A program made the translations under genes and the position numbers. 64,000 nucleotides of DNA. Source: Streptomyces sp. WM6378. GTDB lineage: Bacteria > Actinomycetota > Actinomycetes > Streptomycetales > Streptomycetaceae. Each line of letters opens with the position of its first letter. Positions within the stretch are counted from its first letter, which is position 1. Of this stretch, positions 7,343 through 14,877 are shown one piece after another. The notes beneath the pieces are model-generated. The model saw only the letters and a list, made by a program, of their open reading frames with translations, did not search any database and was not told where the DNA came from. The DNA is taken from contig NZ_LGDD01000070.1 of the NCBI RefSeq assembly GCF_001279695.1, forward strand, positions 1 through 64,000. Direction: 5' to 3'.

Positions 7343-8329
7343 ATGACGACAGGTCGGCTCGGGCAGCATGCCGCGCCACCGAACGCGGCCTATGCCGGGC
7401 AGGTCGTGCACTTCCCGGATCCGGTCCGGGCCTCCCGGCATCCCAGAGGGGTGCGGGTGGACGAGAACGGCTTCCCGGTTTTCTCGGCGTACGCCCGTGC
7501 GGCGGCGGAGATCGCGGAGCCGCCCGAGGGTTTCGGGGTGGACGAGCTCCGGCTGACCGACTACGTGTCGGCGAACGCGGCACTGGCCGCGGCGGGCCAC
7601 GAGCTGTGGGACACGATCGCTCCGGTGGCGACGCCGCACGGCTGGACGTGGCATCACGTGCCGGGCGGCCGCCGTCTCGAACTGGTGCCGGTCGAGGTGA
7701 AGGCGCTGCTGCGGCATTACGGCGGTCTCGCGACGGCGCAGGTCGAGCACGGCAAGCGGGGTACGCGTCCGCTGCAGGAGACGCGGCCCGCGCATTTCGG
7801 TCTGCCGAAGGGTTCGGTGTCGGTGACGGAGTCCCAACTCCTGGGTGTGGAGGAGGACTTGGGGTACCGGCTGCCGGGTGCCTACCGGTCGTTCCTGAAG
7901 GCGGCGGGGGGTTGTGCCCCGGTGGGTGCGGCGCTCGACGCCGAGCTGGGGCTCCTGGTGGACCAGCCGTTCTTCACGGTGCGTGAGGAGGCCGCGGTCA
8001 ATGACCTGGTGTACATCAACAAGTGTCTGCGTGATCACCTCACCAAGGACTATCTGGGCGTCGCGTTCGTCCAGGGCGGGATCCTCGCGGTGAAGGTGCG
8101 GGGTTCGGCGGTCGGTTCGGTGTGGTTCTGCGCGTACGACGACGCGCGGGACCGGGACGGGCTGAGCGTGCACGAGCGGGTGGAGCAGCTGCTGCTGCCC
8201 TGTGGGGACGATTTCGATGCGTTCCTGGCGCGGCTCGCGGGCAATCCGCCGGAGCTGGAGACCGTGGCGAACCTGATGGTGGACGGCGGCTTCGCGCGCG
8301 CCGTCGAGACGACCTCGGTAGGGGAGTGA
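7343..8329 (+). CDS. WHH-type nuclease domain fused to SUKH (SMI1/KNR4) domain
   Basis: 328 residues. Residues ~35-135 resemble the HNH/EndoVII-superfamily WHH toxin domain: an ENGFPVFSAYA entry, then GWTWHH (W103 H104 H105) and LVPVEVKALLRHYGG, where family members usually have iH....H.GG. The first of those two histidines is Lys (K120) while H125 is kept, so activity may be weakened. Residues ~155-310 look like a SUKH domain (SVTESQLLGVEEDLGYRLPGAYRSFL... FDAFLARL), the fold that neutralises such nucleases. Toxin-like and immunity-like domains thus share one chain. No export signal. The start is ATG at 7343 with AGGGGG upstream; the next gene begins 8 bp after the stop, so they form an operon. 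SUKH is surer than WHH. Confidence 0.72.
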   Translation: MTTGRLGQHAAPPNAAYAGQVVHFPDPVRASRHPRGVRVDENGFPVFSAYARAAAEIAEPPEGFGVDELRLTDYVSANAALAAAGHELWDTIAPVATPHGWTWHHVPGGRRLELVPVEVKALLRHYGGLATAQVEHGKRGTRPLQETRPAHFGLPKGSVSVTESQLLGVEEDLGYRLPGAYRSFLKAAGGCAPVGAALDAELGLLVDQPFFTVREEAAVNDLVYINKCLRDHLTKDYLGVAFVQGGILAVKVRGSAVGSVWFCAYDDARDRDGLSVHERVEQLLLPCGDDFDAFLARLAGNPPELETVANLMVDGGFARAVETTSVGE

Positions 8330-8337
8330 GCCGGCCG

Positions 8338-11004
8338 ATGGTGACTTTCGCTCAGGCGCAGGAGCGCGCGGAAGAGTGGATCAACGGCGATGTGCCCGCG
8401 TATCAGCACCGTGAGGTGCGGGTGCGGGAGTTCGAGCTGGGTTTCGTGGTGTGGGCGGAGGACCGCGAGAACGGGCCTTCGGGCGGTGGTGGCGCGCAGC
8501 GTCTGGTGATCGCCCGGGACAGCGGCGAGGCGTCGCTGTGGCCGGCGCTGCCGGTGGGTGAGGTGATCCGCCGGTACGAGGAGGAGTACGGGGTGCCCGA
8601 GGGCGCGCCGCCCGCGCCGGAGCCCCCGGCGCGGATCGATCTGAACCAGACGTCGTTCCTGCTGAGTCCGCCGGAGTGGTTGCAGGAGGCGGCGGACAAG
8701 CTGGGGATTCCGGACCGGCGGGGCGAGGGCGCCGCTTCGGGTGCCTCTCAGGGCGCTGGTTCCGGTGCGTCGCAGGGGGCCGGTGTTTCTCAGGGTGCCG
8801 GTGTGCCCGGTGCCGGGGCGGCTCCCGGCGCCCCCGCTCCCGCTGCTCCCGAGCCCGCGTGGCCGGCGCCCGCCGCCTCGGAGGGCGGTCCGGCCGCCGG
8901 GACTCCTGCCGGGGCCACGCCCTGGGCGGGGACGGACACCAACGCCGGTTCGGACGACGGTTCGGTGCCGCTGCCCGCGACGGTGTTCGCGCCCGCGCTG
9001 TCCGGTTCGGACGAGGAGGACGCGGCCCCGCCGAGGGCGCTGCCCGAGGCGAAGACCGCGCTGATGGCGGGGGGCAGTCAGCTTCCGCCGACGGCCCTTG
9101 CGCCGGCGCTCGACCCGCAGGCCGGGCCGCCGGCGGGGTCGACCCCGCCGCCGGTCGCGCCCGCTCCCGTCCCGCCCGCCCGCTCCACCGGCCCCGCGTC
9201 TTCGGGCGCCGGGGACATCGCGGACGCGGCCACCAGCAAGGCGGTCGGGCCGCCGCCGGGTGCGCGGGCCGCGCGCGGCGGGGTTTCGACGACTCCGCCG
9301 CCGCCCGGTGCGCCGGGTACTCCGGGTGCCCGTCCGGGCGCGCCGGTGCCGCCGCCCGCGCCGGGTTCGACTCCGCCGCCGGGTGCGCCCGCGGGCGGTT
9401 ATCTGCCGACGCAGCTGGTCTCACACCTTGGCCCCGAGGGCGCCCAGCCGCCCGGCCCGCCGACACCGCCGCCCGCGCAGGGCGGGGTGCACCAGGCGGC
9501 CACGATGTTCGCGGACCCGAGTCAGCTGGGCCCGGCCAGCCAGGGTGGCCAGGGCGTTCCGGCGCCTCCGGGCCCTCCGGGCGCCCCCGGCGCCCCGATG
9601 CCTCCGGGCCCGCCCGGTGCGCCCGGCACCCCGCCCGGCGGGGTGCACTATGCCGCGACGATGTTCGCGGACCCGAGCCAAATGGGCCCCGGCGGTCCCG
9701 GTGGCCCGGTGCCTCCCGGTCCTCCTGGGGCGCCCGGCACTCCTGGTGCCCCGATGCCGCCCGGCCCGCCCGGAGCCCCGGGCGCTCCCGGCGCGCCCAT
9801 GCCGCCCGGTCCGCCCGGTGGCCCGCAGCCGCCCGCGGTTCCGGGTGCGCCCGGTGCTCCCGGTGGCGGCGTGCACCAGGCGGCGACGATGCTGGCGGGG
9901 CCCGCGCAGATGGGTCCCGGTGGCCCGGGTGCTCCGATGCCGCCCGGTCCTCCCGGCATGCCGCCGGGTGGTCCCGTACCGCAGGCGTCGCCCGCGTACG
10001 GCTATCCGCAGCAGCCCCCGGCGGGGCCGCCGACGGTCGGCCCGGGTTATCAGGCGGTGCTGCGCTACCGCGCGCCCGACGGGTCCGAGCAGCAGCTCAT
10101 CCGCCGTTCGGCGCCGGGCATTCCGCACCCGGAGTGGCAGATCTTCCATGAGCTGCGGGCGATGAACGTGCCCGCCGACCATGTGCTCGAACTGCACACG
10201 GAGCTGGAGTCGTGCGAGCTTCCGGGCGGTTACTGCGCGCGGATGATCCGTGAGCAGTGGCCGCAGGTGCGGATCACGCATGTCGCCCCGTACGGCAAGG
10301 ATCACGGCTCGCGTCGGCAGGGTGTGCAGCATCTGCTCACCCACCAGGGCGAGTTGGCGCAGGTGGCGGACGGTCCGGCCAGGCCGCAGCCGGTGCGGGC
10401 GCCGATCCCGGCGGTGCAGCCGGTGCCGCCGCTGCCGCCGGAGGGGGTGGCGCACGAGCTGGCGGGCGCGTTCGGGCCGCAGGGCGTGTTCCGCTTCGAC
10501 CAGCGCGCGGTGTCGCGGCAGGGCGTGCCGGAGGTCGTGGCGGTCACGTTGGTGTGGGCGGGTCTTCCGGTGGACTTCGGGCCGTTCTTCTGGGCGCAGG
10601 CCGCGCCCGGGCAGCCGGTGCCGACGCTGGCCGAGCTCGCCCAGCAGCGCGGTGTGCAGCCGGCCGCGGACGCGGGCTCGTACCTGGTGATGGGCTCGGA
10701 CTTCGGGCGGGCGATCTGTGTCCAGTACGGGACCGCGAACATCGTGGCGGTGCCGGTGGAGGCGGGGCCGGGCGGGCAGTCGGTGCCGCCGCAGTTCGTG
10801 AACTCGGGGCTGCCCGAGTTCGTACGCTCGCTGGCGCTGCTCGGCCGGATGTGGCGGCTGCGGTTCGGGCTCAACCCCGAGCAGGCGGGCCGCTGGACGG
10901 TCGACTTCCAGGCGCAGCTCGCGGCGCTGGACCCGGCGGCCCTGGCCTCGCCGGAGAGCTGGTGGTCGGTGCTGCTTGAGCAGTTCTGGGACGGGCTGCT
11001 CTGA
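8338..11004 (+). CDS. Imm35/YrhB-like – Pro/Gly linker – deaminase – SUKH-4 fusion protein
   Basis: 888 residues. Residues 1-85 (TFAQAQERAEEWINGD...RLVIARDSGEASLWP) resemble the Imm35/YrhB immunity domain. Residues ~90-560 are an Ala/Gly/Pro linker with collagen-like GPPGAPG triplets and three copies of a VH-[QY]-AATM-[FL] motif (His at 385, 437, 513). Residues ~575-670 look like a nucleotide/nucleic-acid deaminase: H597-P-E599, then C626 and C633 in a LHTELESCELPGGYC context, 27 residues after E599 as the fold expects. Residues ~715-885 (FRFDQRAV...LVMGSDFGRAICVQ...FVNSGLPEFVRSL) fit a SUKH-4 domain. No signal peptide or membrane segment. The start is ATG at 8338, 8 bp after the previous stop; a terminator follows. 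The catalytic residues look intact. Confidence 0.75.
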   Translation: MVTFAQAQERAEEWINGDVPAYQHREVRVREFELGFVVWAEDRENGPSGGGGAQRLVIARDSGEASLWPALPVGEVIRRYEEEYGVPEGAPPAPEPPARIDLNQTSFLLSPPEWLQEAADKLGIPDRRGEGAASGASQGAGSGASQGAGVSQGAGVPGAGAAPGAPAPAAPEPAWPAPAASEGGPAAGTPAGATPWAGTDTNAGSDDGSVPLPATVFAPALSGSDEEDAAPPRALPEAKTALMAGGSQLPPTALAPALDPQAGPPAGSTPPPVAPAPVPPARSTGPASSGAGDIADAATSKAVGPPPGARAARGGVSTTPPPPGAPGTPGARPGAPVPPPAPGSTPPPGAPAGGYLPTQLVSHLGPEGAQPPGPPTPPPAQGGVHQAATMFADPSQLGPASQGGQGVPAPPGPPGAPGAPMPPGPPGAPGTPPGGVHYAATMFADPSQMGPGGPGGPVPPGPPGAPGTPGAPMPPGPPGAPGAPGAPMPPGPPGGPQPPAVPGAPGAPGGGVHQAATMLAGPAQMGPGGPGAPMPPGPPGMPPGGPVPQASPAYGYPQQPPAGPPTVGPGYQAVLRYRAPDGSEQQLIRRSAPGIPHPEWQIFHELRAMNVPADHVLELHTELESCELPGGYCARMIREQWPQVRITHVAPYGKDHGSRRQGVQHLLTHQGELAQVADGPARPQPVRAPIPAVQPVPPLPPEGVAHELAGAFGPQGVFRFDQRAVSRQGVPEVVAVTLVWAGLPVDFGPFFWAQAAPGQPVPTLAELAQQRGVQPAADAGSYLVMGSDFGRAICVQYGTANIVAVPVEAGPGGQSVPPQFVNSGLPEFVRSLALLGRMWRLRFGLNPEQAGRWTVDFQAQLAALDPAALASPESWWSVLLEQFWDGLL

Positions 11005-11024
11005 CCGTTGCCTTTCGCCGTGCC

Positions 11025-11059
11025 GAGGCGCTCACCGTGCGGGTCGCGGTGGGCGCCTC
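11025..11059. terminator. Terminator after the deaminase–SUKH-4 gene
   Basis: A 13-bp inverted repeat (GAGGCGCTCACCG / CGGTGGGCGCCTC, one G-T wobble) with a 9-base loop begins 20 bases after the stop codon at 11004. It ends the WHH-SUKH / deaminase-SUKH-4 operon, so the coiled-coil gene downstream needs its own promoter. Confidence 0.75.
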
Positions 11060-11257
11060 TGGCGTGTGTCACCTGGGCGATTCCGGCTTCTGACGCCAAT
11101 TGGCGCATCCTTGGGCGTGCGGTGTGGGCGGAGTGTCGCGTTATGACCACTTCGCTTCGATCGGTCAGGATTCGATCGATCAGGGTGAGTGAGTGAGCGC
11201 CGACCAGCCAGGACGGGGACGCCGGGTCGCCCGTGGGTGCCAAGGAGAGGCTTCAGG

Positions 11258-12160
11258 ATGAGCGCAGCATCGATGCCACCGCCGCCGTCGGCGGAGCCGT
11301 TCGGCTACAGCCGGGGCCGTGGCTACCGTCCCGATCAGGTCGACCGGACGCTGGCGCGGACCTCGCAGGAGCGGGACGCGGCCTGGGAGCGGGCGGCCCG
11401 GCTCACCGTGCTCGCCAAGGAGATGGGCGCCCAGGCGGCCGTCCTGCGCGAGCAGGTCACGGCGCTCTCCCCGCAGACGTACGAGGGCCTCGGCGGGCGC
11501 GCCGGGGTGCTGTTCGCGTTGACGGTCGAGGAGGCGGACGCGCTGCGGGCCGGGGCCGAGGAAGCGGCGGCCGGGCGGATGCGTGCCGCCGAGGAGGCGG
11601 GCCGGGCGATCCGGGACGCGGCGCGGGCGCACAGCGAGGGGGTGCTCGCGGCGGCCGAGGCGTGGGTGCAGCAGACGCTGCTCGCGGCGCGTACCGAGGC
11701 GGACGAGCTGCGGGTCGCGGCCCGCGTCGAGGCCAAGGAGCAGCGTGAGGAGGCGGCCGACGCGCTCGACGAGATGCGCCGGCGCTGCGAGGAGTTCCTG
11801 GCCGGGCAGGAACAGGAGTGCACCGAGGCGTTCGAAGCCGCCGAGCGTGAACGGGCCGCGCGGGAGGCCGAGTTGGACGCCTCCGTCGCCGAGCTGACCG
11901 CCGCCGCCGAGGCGGGCCTGGAGGAGGCGCGGCGCGCGTTCGCCGAGGCCGAGGAGAGCGCGCGGCGCGACCAGGAGGACGCGGAGGAGCGGGCGGCCGA
12001 GCTGGTGGCCGAGGCGCGCGCCGCCGAGGAGCGGATCGAGGCGGAGACGGAGCGGTTGCTGCGCGAGCACGCCGGGGCCCGCGAGGAGGTGCAGGCGCAC
12101 ATGACGCACGTGCGCAACAGCCTGGCGACGTTGACGGGCCGCACGCCGGACGAGGGCTGA
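11258..12160 (+). CDS. DivIVA-like coiled-coil protein
   Basis: 300 residues. A short Pro-rich N-terminus is followed by FGYSRGRGYRPDQVDRTLAR, close to the DivIVA-type entry motif. Most of the rest is Ala/Glu/Arg heptad repeat predicted to be long coiled coil. Such proteins in Streptomyces (often labelled cellulose-binding proteins) may act as cytoskeletal scaffolds; the function here is not known. The start is ATG at 11258 with AAGGAG 10 bases upstream; an in-frame upstream start lacks a ribosome site. It is separated from the toxin/immunity operon by a terminator. A 12-bp perfect palindrome (CGCCAATTGGCG, 11094-11105) lies in its 253-bp upstream gap. Confidence 0.75.
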   Translation: MSAASMPPPPSAEPFGYSRGRGYRPDQVDRTLARTSQERDAAWERAARLTVLAKEMGAQAAVLREQVTALSPQTYEGLGGRAGVLFALTVEEADALRAGAEEAAAGRMRAAEEAGRAIRDAARAHSEGVLAAAEAWVQQTLLAARTEADELRVAARVEAKEQREEAADALDEMRRRCEEFLAGQEQECTEAFEAAERERAAREAELDASVAELTAAAEAGLEEARRAFAEAEESARRDQEDAEERAAELVAEARAAEERIEAETERLLREHAGAREEVQAHMTHVRNSLATLTGRTPDEG

Positions 12161-12164
12161 TCCG

Positions 12165-12193
12165 CCAACTCGCCTTATCTCTAAGGGAGTTGG
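12165..12193. terminator. Bidirectional terminator overlapping the MFS stop codon
   Basis: Inverted repeat CCAACTC-g-CCTTA / TAAGG-GAGTTGG with a 4-base loop. It sits between two convergent genes and includes the last codons of the MFS gene. Confidence 0.75.
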
Positions 12194-13752
12194 TCCTTGT
12201 CGGGCTCGGCGAGGACCGGGAAGCGGCGCGGGGCCAGGAAGAGCAGGACCAGCAGGGACAGGACGGCGGCGAGCGCGGCGCCGACGTAGACGTGGCCGAC
12301 CGCGCTCGCCACCGCCCGGCGCAGGTAGTCGGCGGCGTCGGCGGTCAGGGACGCCGGGTGTTGCAGGGCGTGCGAGACGGAGTCGAGGTCGCCGGGCAGG
12401 CCCGGCATGGGGGCGTGGGCCAGGCGGGCGGCGAGGGTGGCGTTGGCGATGGCGCCGAACAGGGCCGCGCCGACCGACTGGCCGACCTGGCGGCAGAACA
12501 GCACGGACGCGGTCGTGGTGCCGCGCTCGGCCCAGCCCACCGTCGACTGGACGCCGATGATCAGCGGGAGCTGGAACAGGCCGAGCGCGCCGCCGAGCAG
12601 CAGCATGAGCAGCGCGGGCTGCCAGGCCCGGCCGGGGAAGGGCAGCAGCGGGAAGGCGGCGAGGATCAGCGCGGCCAGCGCGATGCCGGTGATCGCGGAG
12701 TTGCGGAAGCCGATGCGGGTGTAGACGCGGCTGGAGAGCGCGGCGGACAGCGGCCAGCTCAGCGTCATCACGGACAGGACGAACCCGGCGGCGGTGGGGT
12801 TGAGGCCGAGGACGGACTGGGCGTAGGTGGGCAGGAACACGGTCGGGGCGACCATCAGCAGGCCGAGCCCGCCGAGCGCCAGGTTGACCGCGGCGATGGT
12901 GCGCCGGCGCCACACCCAGCCGGGTATGACGGGCTCGGCGGCTCGGCGCTCCACGTACACGGTGAGCGCCGCGAGCGCGGCGCTGCCCGCGAGCAGGGCG
13001 AGTGAGGGCGTCGACAGCCAGGGCCAGGCGACGCCGCCTTGGACGAGCGCGGTGAGCAGCAGGGCGCCGGTGGCGAAGACGCACAGCGCGCCCGCCCAGT
13101 CGATGCGGGGCCGGGCGGCGGGCCTCGGCCGGGCGGGTTCGGTGAAGTGCCGTACGACGAGATAGAGGGCGACCGCGCCGACGGGCACGTTGATGAGGAA
13201 GATCCAGCGCCAGTCCGCGTACGTGGCGAGGAGGCCGCCGAGGGCGGGTCCGGCGACCGCGGAGACGGCCCAGACCGTGGACAACTTGGCCTGGATCTTG
13301 GGGCGTTCCTTGAGCGGGTACAGGTCGGCGGCGATCGTCTGGACGGTGCCCTGGAGGGCGCCGCCGCCCAGGCCCTGCACGACGCGGAAGGCGATGAGCG
13401 CGGCCATGTTCCAGGCGAACGCGCAGAGCACCGAGCCGGTGAGGAAGACGATGACGCCGGCGATGAGGACGGGCTTGCGGCCGAAGGTGTCGGAGAGCTT
13501 GCCGTAGACGGGCAAGGTGACGGTCACGGCGAGCAGATAGCCGGAGAACAGCCAGGAGAAGACGGCGAATCCGCCGAGGTCGCCGACGATCTGGGGGACG
13601 GCCGTCGACACGATGGTGCCGTCGAGGGCGGCCAGGGCCATGCCCATCATGAGGGCCGCGACGACCGGGCCGCGCCCGCGCGTGGGGGCGGCGTCCGGTG
13701 CCGCGCCGGGTATCGCCGCTCCGGTGCCGGGTGCTTCGTCGGAGACGCTCAC
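12181..13752 (-). CDS. MFS drug exporter, DHA2 (14-TM) family
   Basis: 523 residues with about 14 hydrophobic segments. Family motifs: the DGTIVSTAVPQIVGDLG entry in TM1 (motif D1 type), GKLSDTFGRKPVLIAG (motif A between TM2 and TM3), and RVVQGLGGGAL (motif B). Proton-driven export of drugs or own metabolites at the cytoplasmic membrane is the usual role; substrate cannot be read from sequence. The start is GTG at 13752, preceded by AAGGGA at good spacing; an ATG at 13773 adds seven residues but has a poorly placed site. It is divergent from the ABC transporter and no TetR-type regulator gene adjoins it. Confidence 0.88.
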   Translation of the reverse strand: MSVSDEAPGTGAAIPGAAPDAAPTRGRGPVVAALMMGMALAALDGTIVSTAVPQIVGDLGGFAVFSWLFSGYLLAVTVTLPVYGKLSDTFGRKPVLIAGVIVFLTGSVLCAFAWNMAALIAFRVVQGLGGGALQGTVQTIAADLYPLKERPKIQAKLSTVWAVSAVAGPALGGLLATYADWRWIFLINVPVGAVALYLVVRHFTEPARPRPAARPRIDWAGALCVFATGALLLTALVQGGVAWPWLSTPSLALLAGSAALAALTVYVERRAAEPVIPGWVWRRRTIAAVNLALGGLGLLMVAPTVFLPTYAQSVLGLNPTAAGFVLSVMTLSWPLSAALSSRVYTRIGFRNSAITGIALAALILAAFPLLPFPGRAWQPALLMLLLGGALGLFQLPLIIGVQSTVGWAERGTTTASVLFCRQVGQSVGAALFGAIANATLAARLAHAPMPGLPGDLDSVSHALQHPASLTADAADYLRRAVASAVGHVYVGAALAAVLSLLVLLFLAPRRFPVLAEPDKDQLP

Positions 13753-14088
13753 CGAGATCCCTTCACTGTGCATGCATCTGGGGGACCCACCTTCTCACCC
13801 GGGCCTGGAGTCGCGGCAGGGGTGGAGGCGGCCCCGACACGCACTCCGCCCACGGGTGGAGACCCCTAAGGGTCGGGCCCTACTTGGGGGCAGGGGGCGT
13901 TCGTCCCGGCGGAGGAGGTGGCGGTATCCCTTCGGTCCTTACCTTGGTTTTACGTCGAGGCGCGCGGCCGGGGGTGGGGAAAGCCCCACCTCAAGACTGC
14001 GCCTGGCACCAGGGCGCGGGGGCCCTGCATGGCCCGACACTCGATGCGTACGTCAGCGACTGGCTGAAATTGACCTAGGAGAATTACC
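13753..14088. other. Divergent promoter region, MFS / ABC transporter
   Basis: A 336-bp gap between divergent genes. Both promoters should be here, but no convincing -35/-10 pair or clear operator was found. The ABC gene's ribosome site (taggag) lies at its right edge. Confidence 0.4.
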
Positions 14089-14877
14089 GTGACAACGGCT
14101 GTGACGATTCCCAGGCACGGGGACACTGGAGGGCGCACGGCGGTCGCGGCCCGGGCGCGGCAGGTCGTGAAGGCGTACGGATCGGGGGAGACCCGGGTGG
14201 TCGCCCTCGACCATGTCGATGTCGACATAGCCCGCGGCCAGTTCACCGCGATCATGGGCCCCTCGGGTTCCGGCAAGTCCACGCTGATGCACTGCCTGGC
14301 GGGGCTCGACACGGTGACCGGCGGCCAGATCTACCTGGACGAGACCGAGATCACCGGGCTCAAGGACAAGAAGCTCACCCAGCTGCGCCGGGACCGGATC
14401 GGGTTCATCTTCCAGGCCTTCAACCTGCTGCCGACGCTGAACGCGCTGGAGAACATCACGCTGCCGATGGACATCGCGGGCCGCAAGCCGGACGCGAAGT
14501 GGCTGGAGCGCGTCGTGGAGACGGTGGGCCTGGCGGGGCGCCTCAAGCACCGGCCGACCCAGCTCTCCGGCGGCCAGCAGCAACGCGTCGCCGTGGCACG
14601 GGCGTTGGCGGCCCGGCCGGAGATCATCTTCGGTGACGAGCCGACCGGGAACCTGGACTCGCGGGCCGGCGCCGAGGTGCTTGGCTTCCTGCGCCAGTCC
14701 GTCGACGAGCTGGGCCAGACCATCGTGATGGTCACCCACGACCCGGTGGCCGCCTCGTACGCGGACCGGGTGCTCTACCTCGCGGACGGCCGCATCGTGG
14801 ACGAGATGTTCCGCCCGACCGCGGACGCGGTCCTCGACCGCATGAAGGATTTCGACGCGCGGGGGCGGACCTCGTGA
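14089..14877 (+). CDS. ABC transporter ATP-binding protein (MacB/LolD type)
   Basis: 262 residues. Walker A GPSGSGKST, Q-loop FQAFNLLPTL, signature LSGGQQQRVAVARAL, Walker B IIFGDEPTGNLDS and the H-loop THD are all present. The FxxFNLLPTLxxxEN region and GNLDS are typical of ATPases that serve FtsX-like permeases, which act by transmembrane mechanotransmission (lipoprotein or peptide extrusion, antimicrobial-peptide resistance) rather than import. The start is GTG at 14089 with TAGGAG upstream; the stop overlaps the permease start by four bases. Closely resembles the second system's ATPase at 49746-50516. Confidence 0.95.
   Translation: MTTAVTIPRHGDTGGRTAVAARARQVVKAYGSGETRVVALDHVDVDIARGQFTAIMGPSGSGKSTLMHCLAGLDTVTGGQIYLDETEITGLKDKKLTQLRRDRIGFIFQAFNLLPTLNALENITLPMDIAGRKPDAKWLERVVETVGLAGRLKHRPTQLSGGQQQRVAVARALAARPEIIFGDEPTGNLDSRAGAEVLGFLRQSVDELGQTIVMVTHDPVAASYADRVLYLADGRIVDEMFRPTADAVLDRMKDFDARGRTS

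Noticed and set aside
9540..9960. Short tandem GC repeats that could look like a CRISPR or minisatellite array
   Set aside because: They are codons for Gly-Pro-Pro/Gly-Ala-Pro triplets in the linker of a coding gene; no constant repeat with unique spacers.
10192..10203. H620-T-E622 as the HxE motif of the deaminase domain
   Set aside because: Only four residues before C626, far too close; H597-P-E599 gives the spacing expected for the fold.
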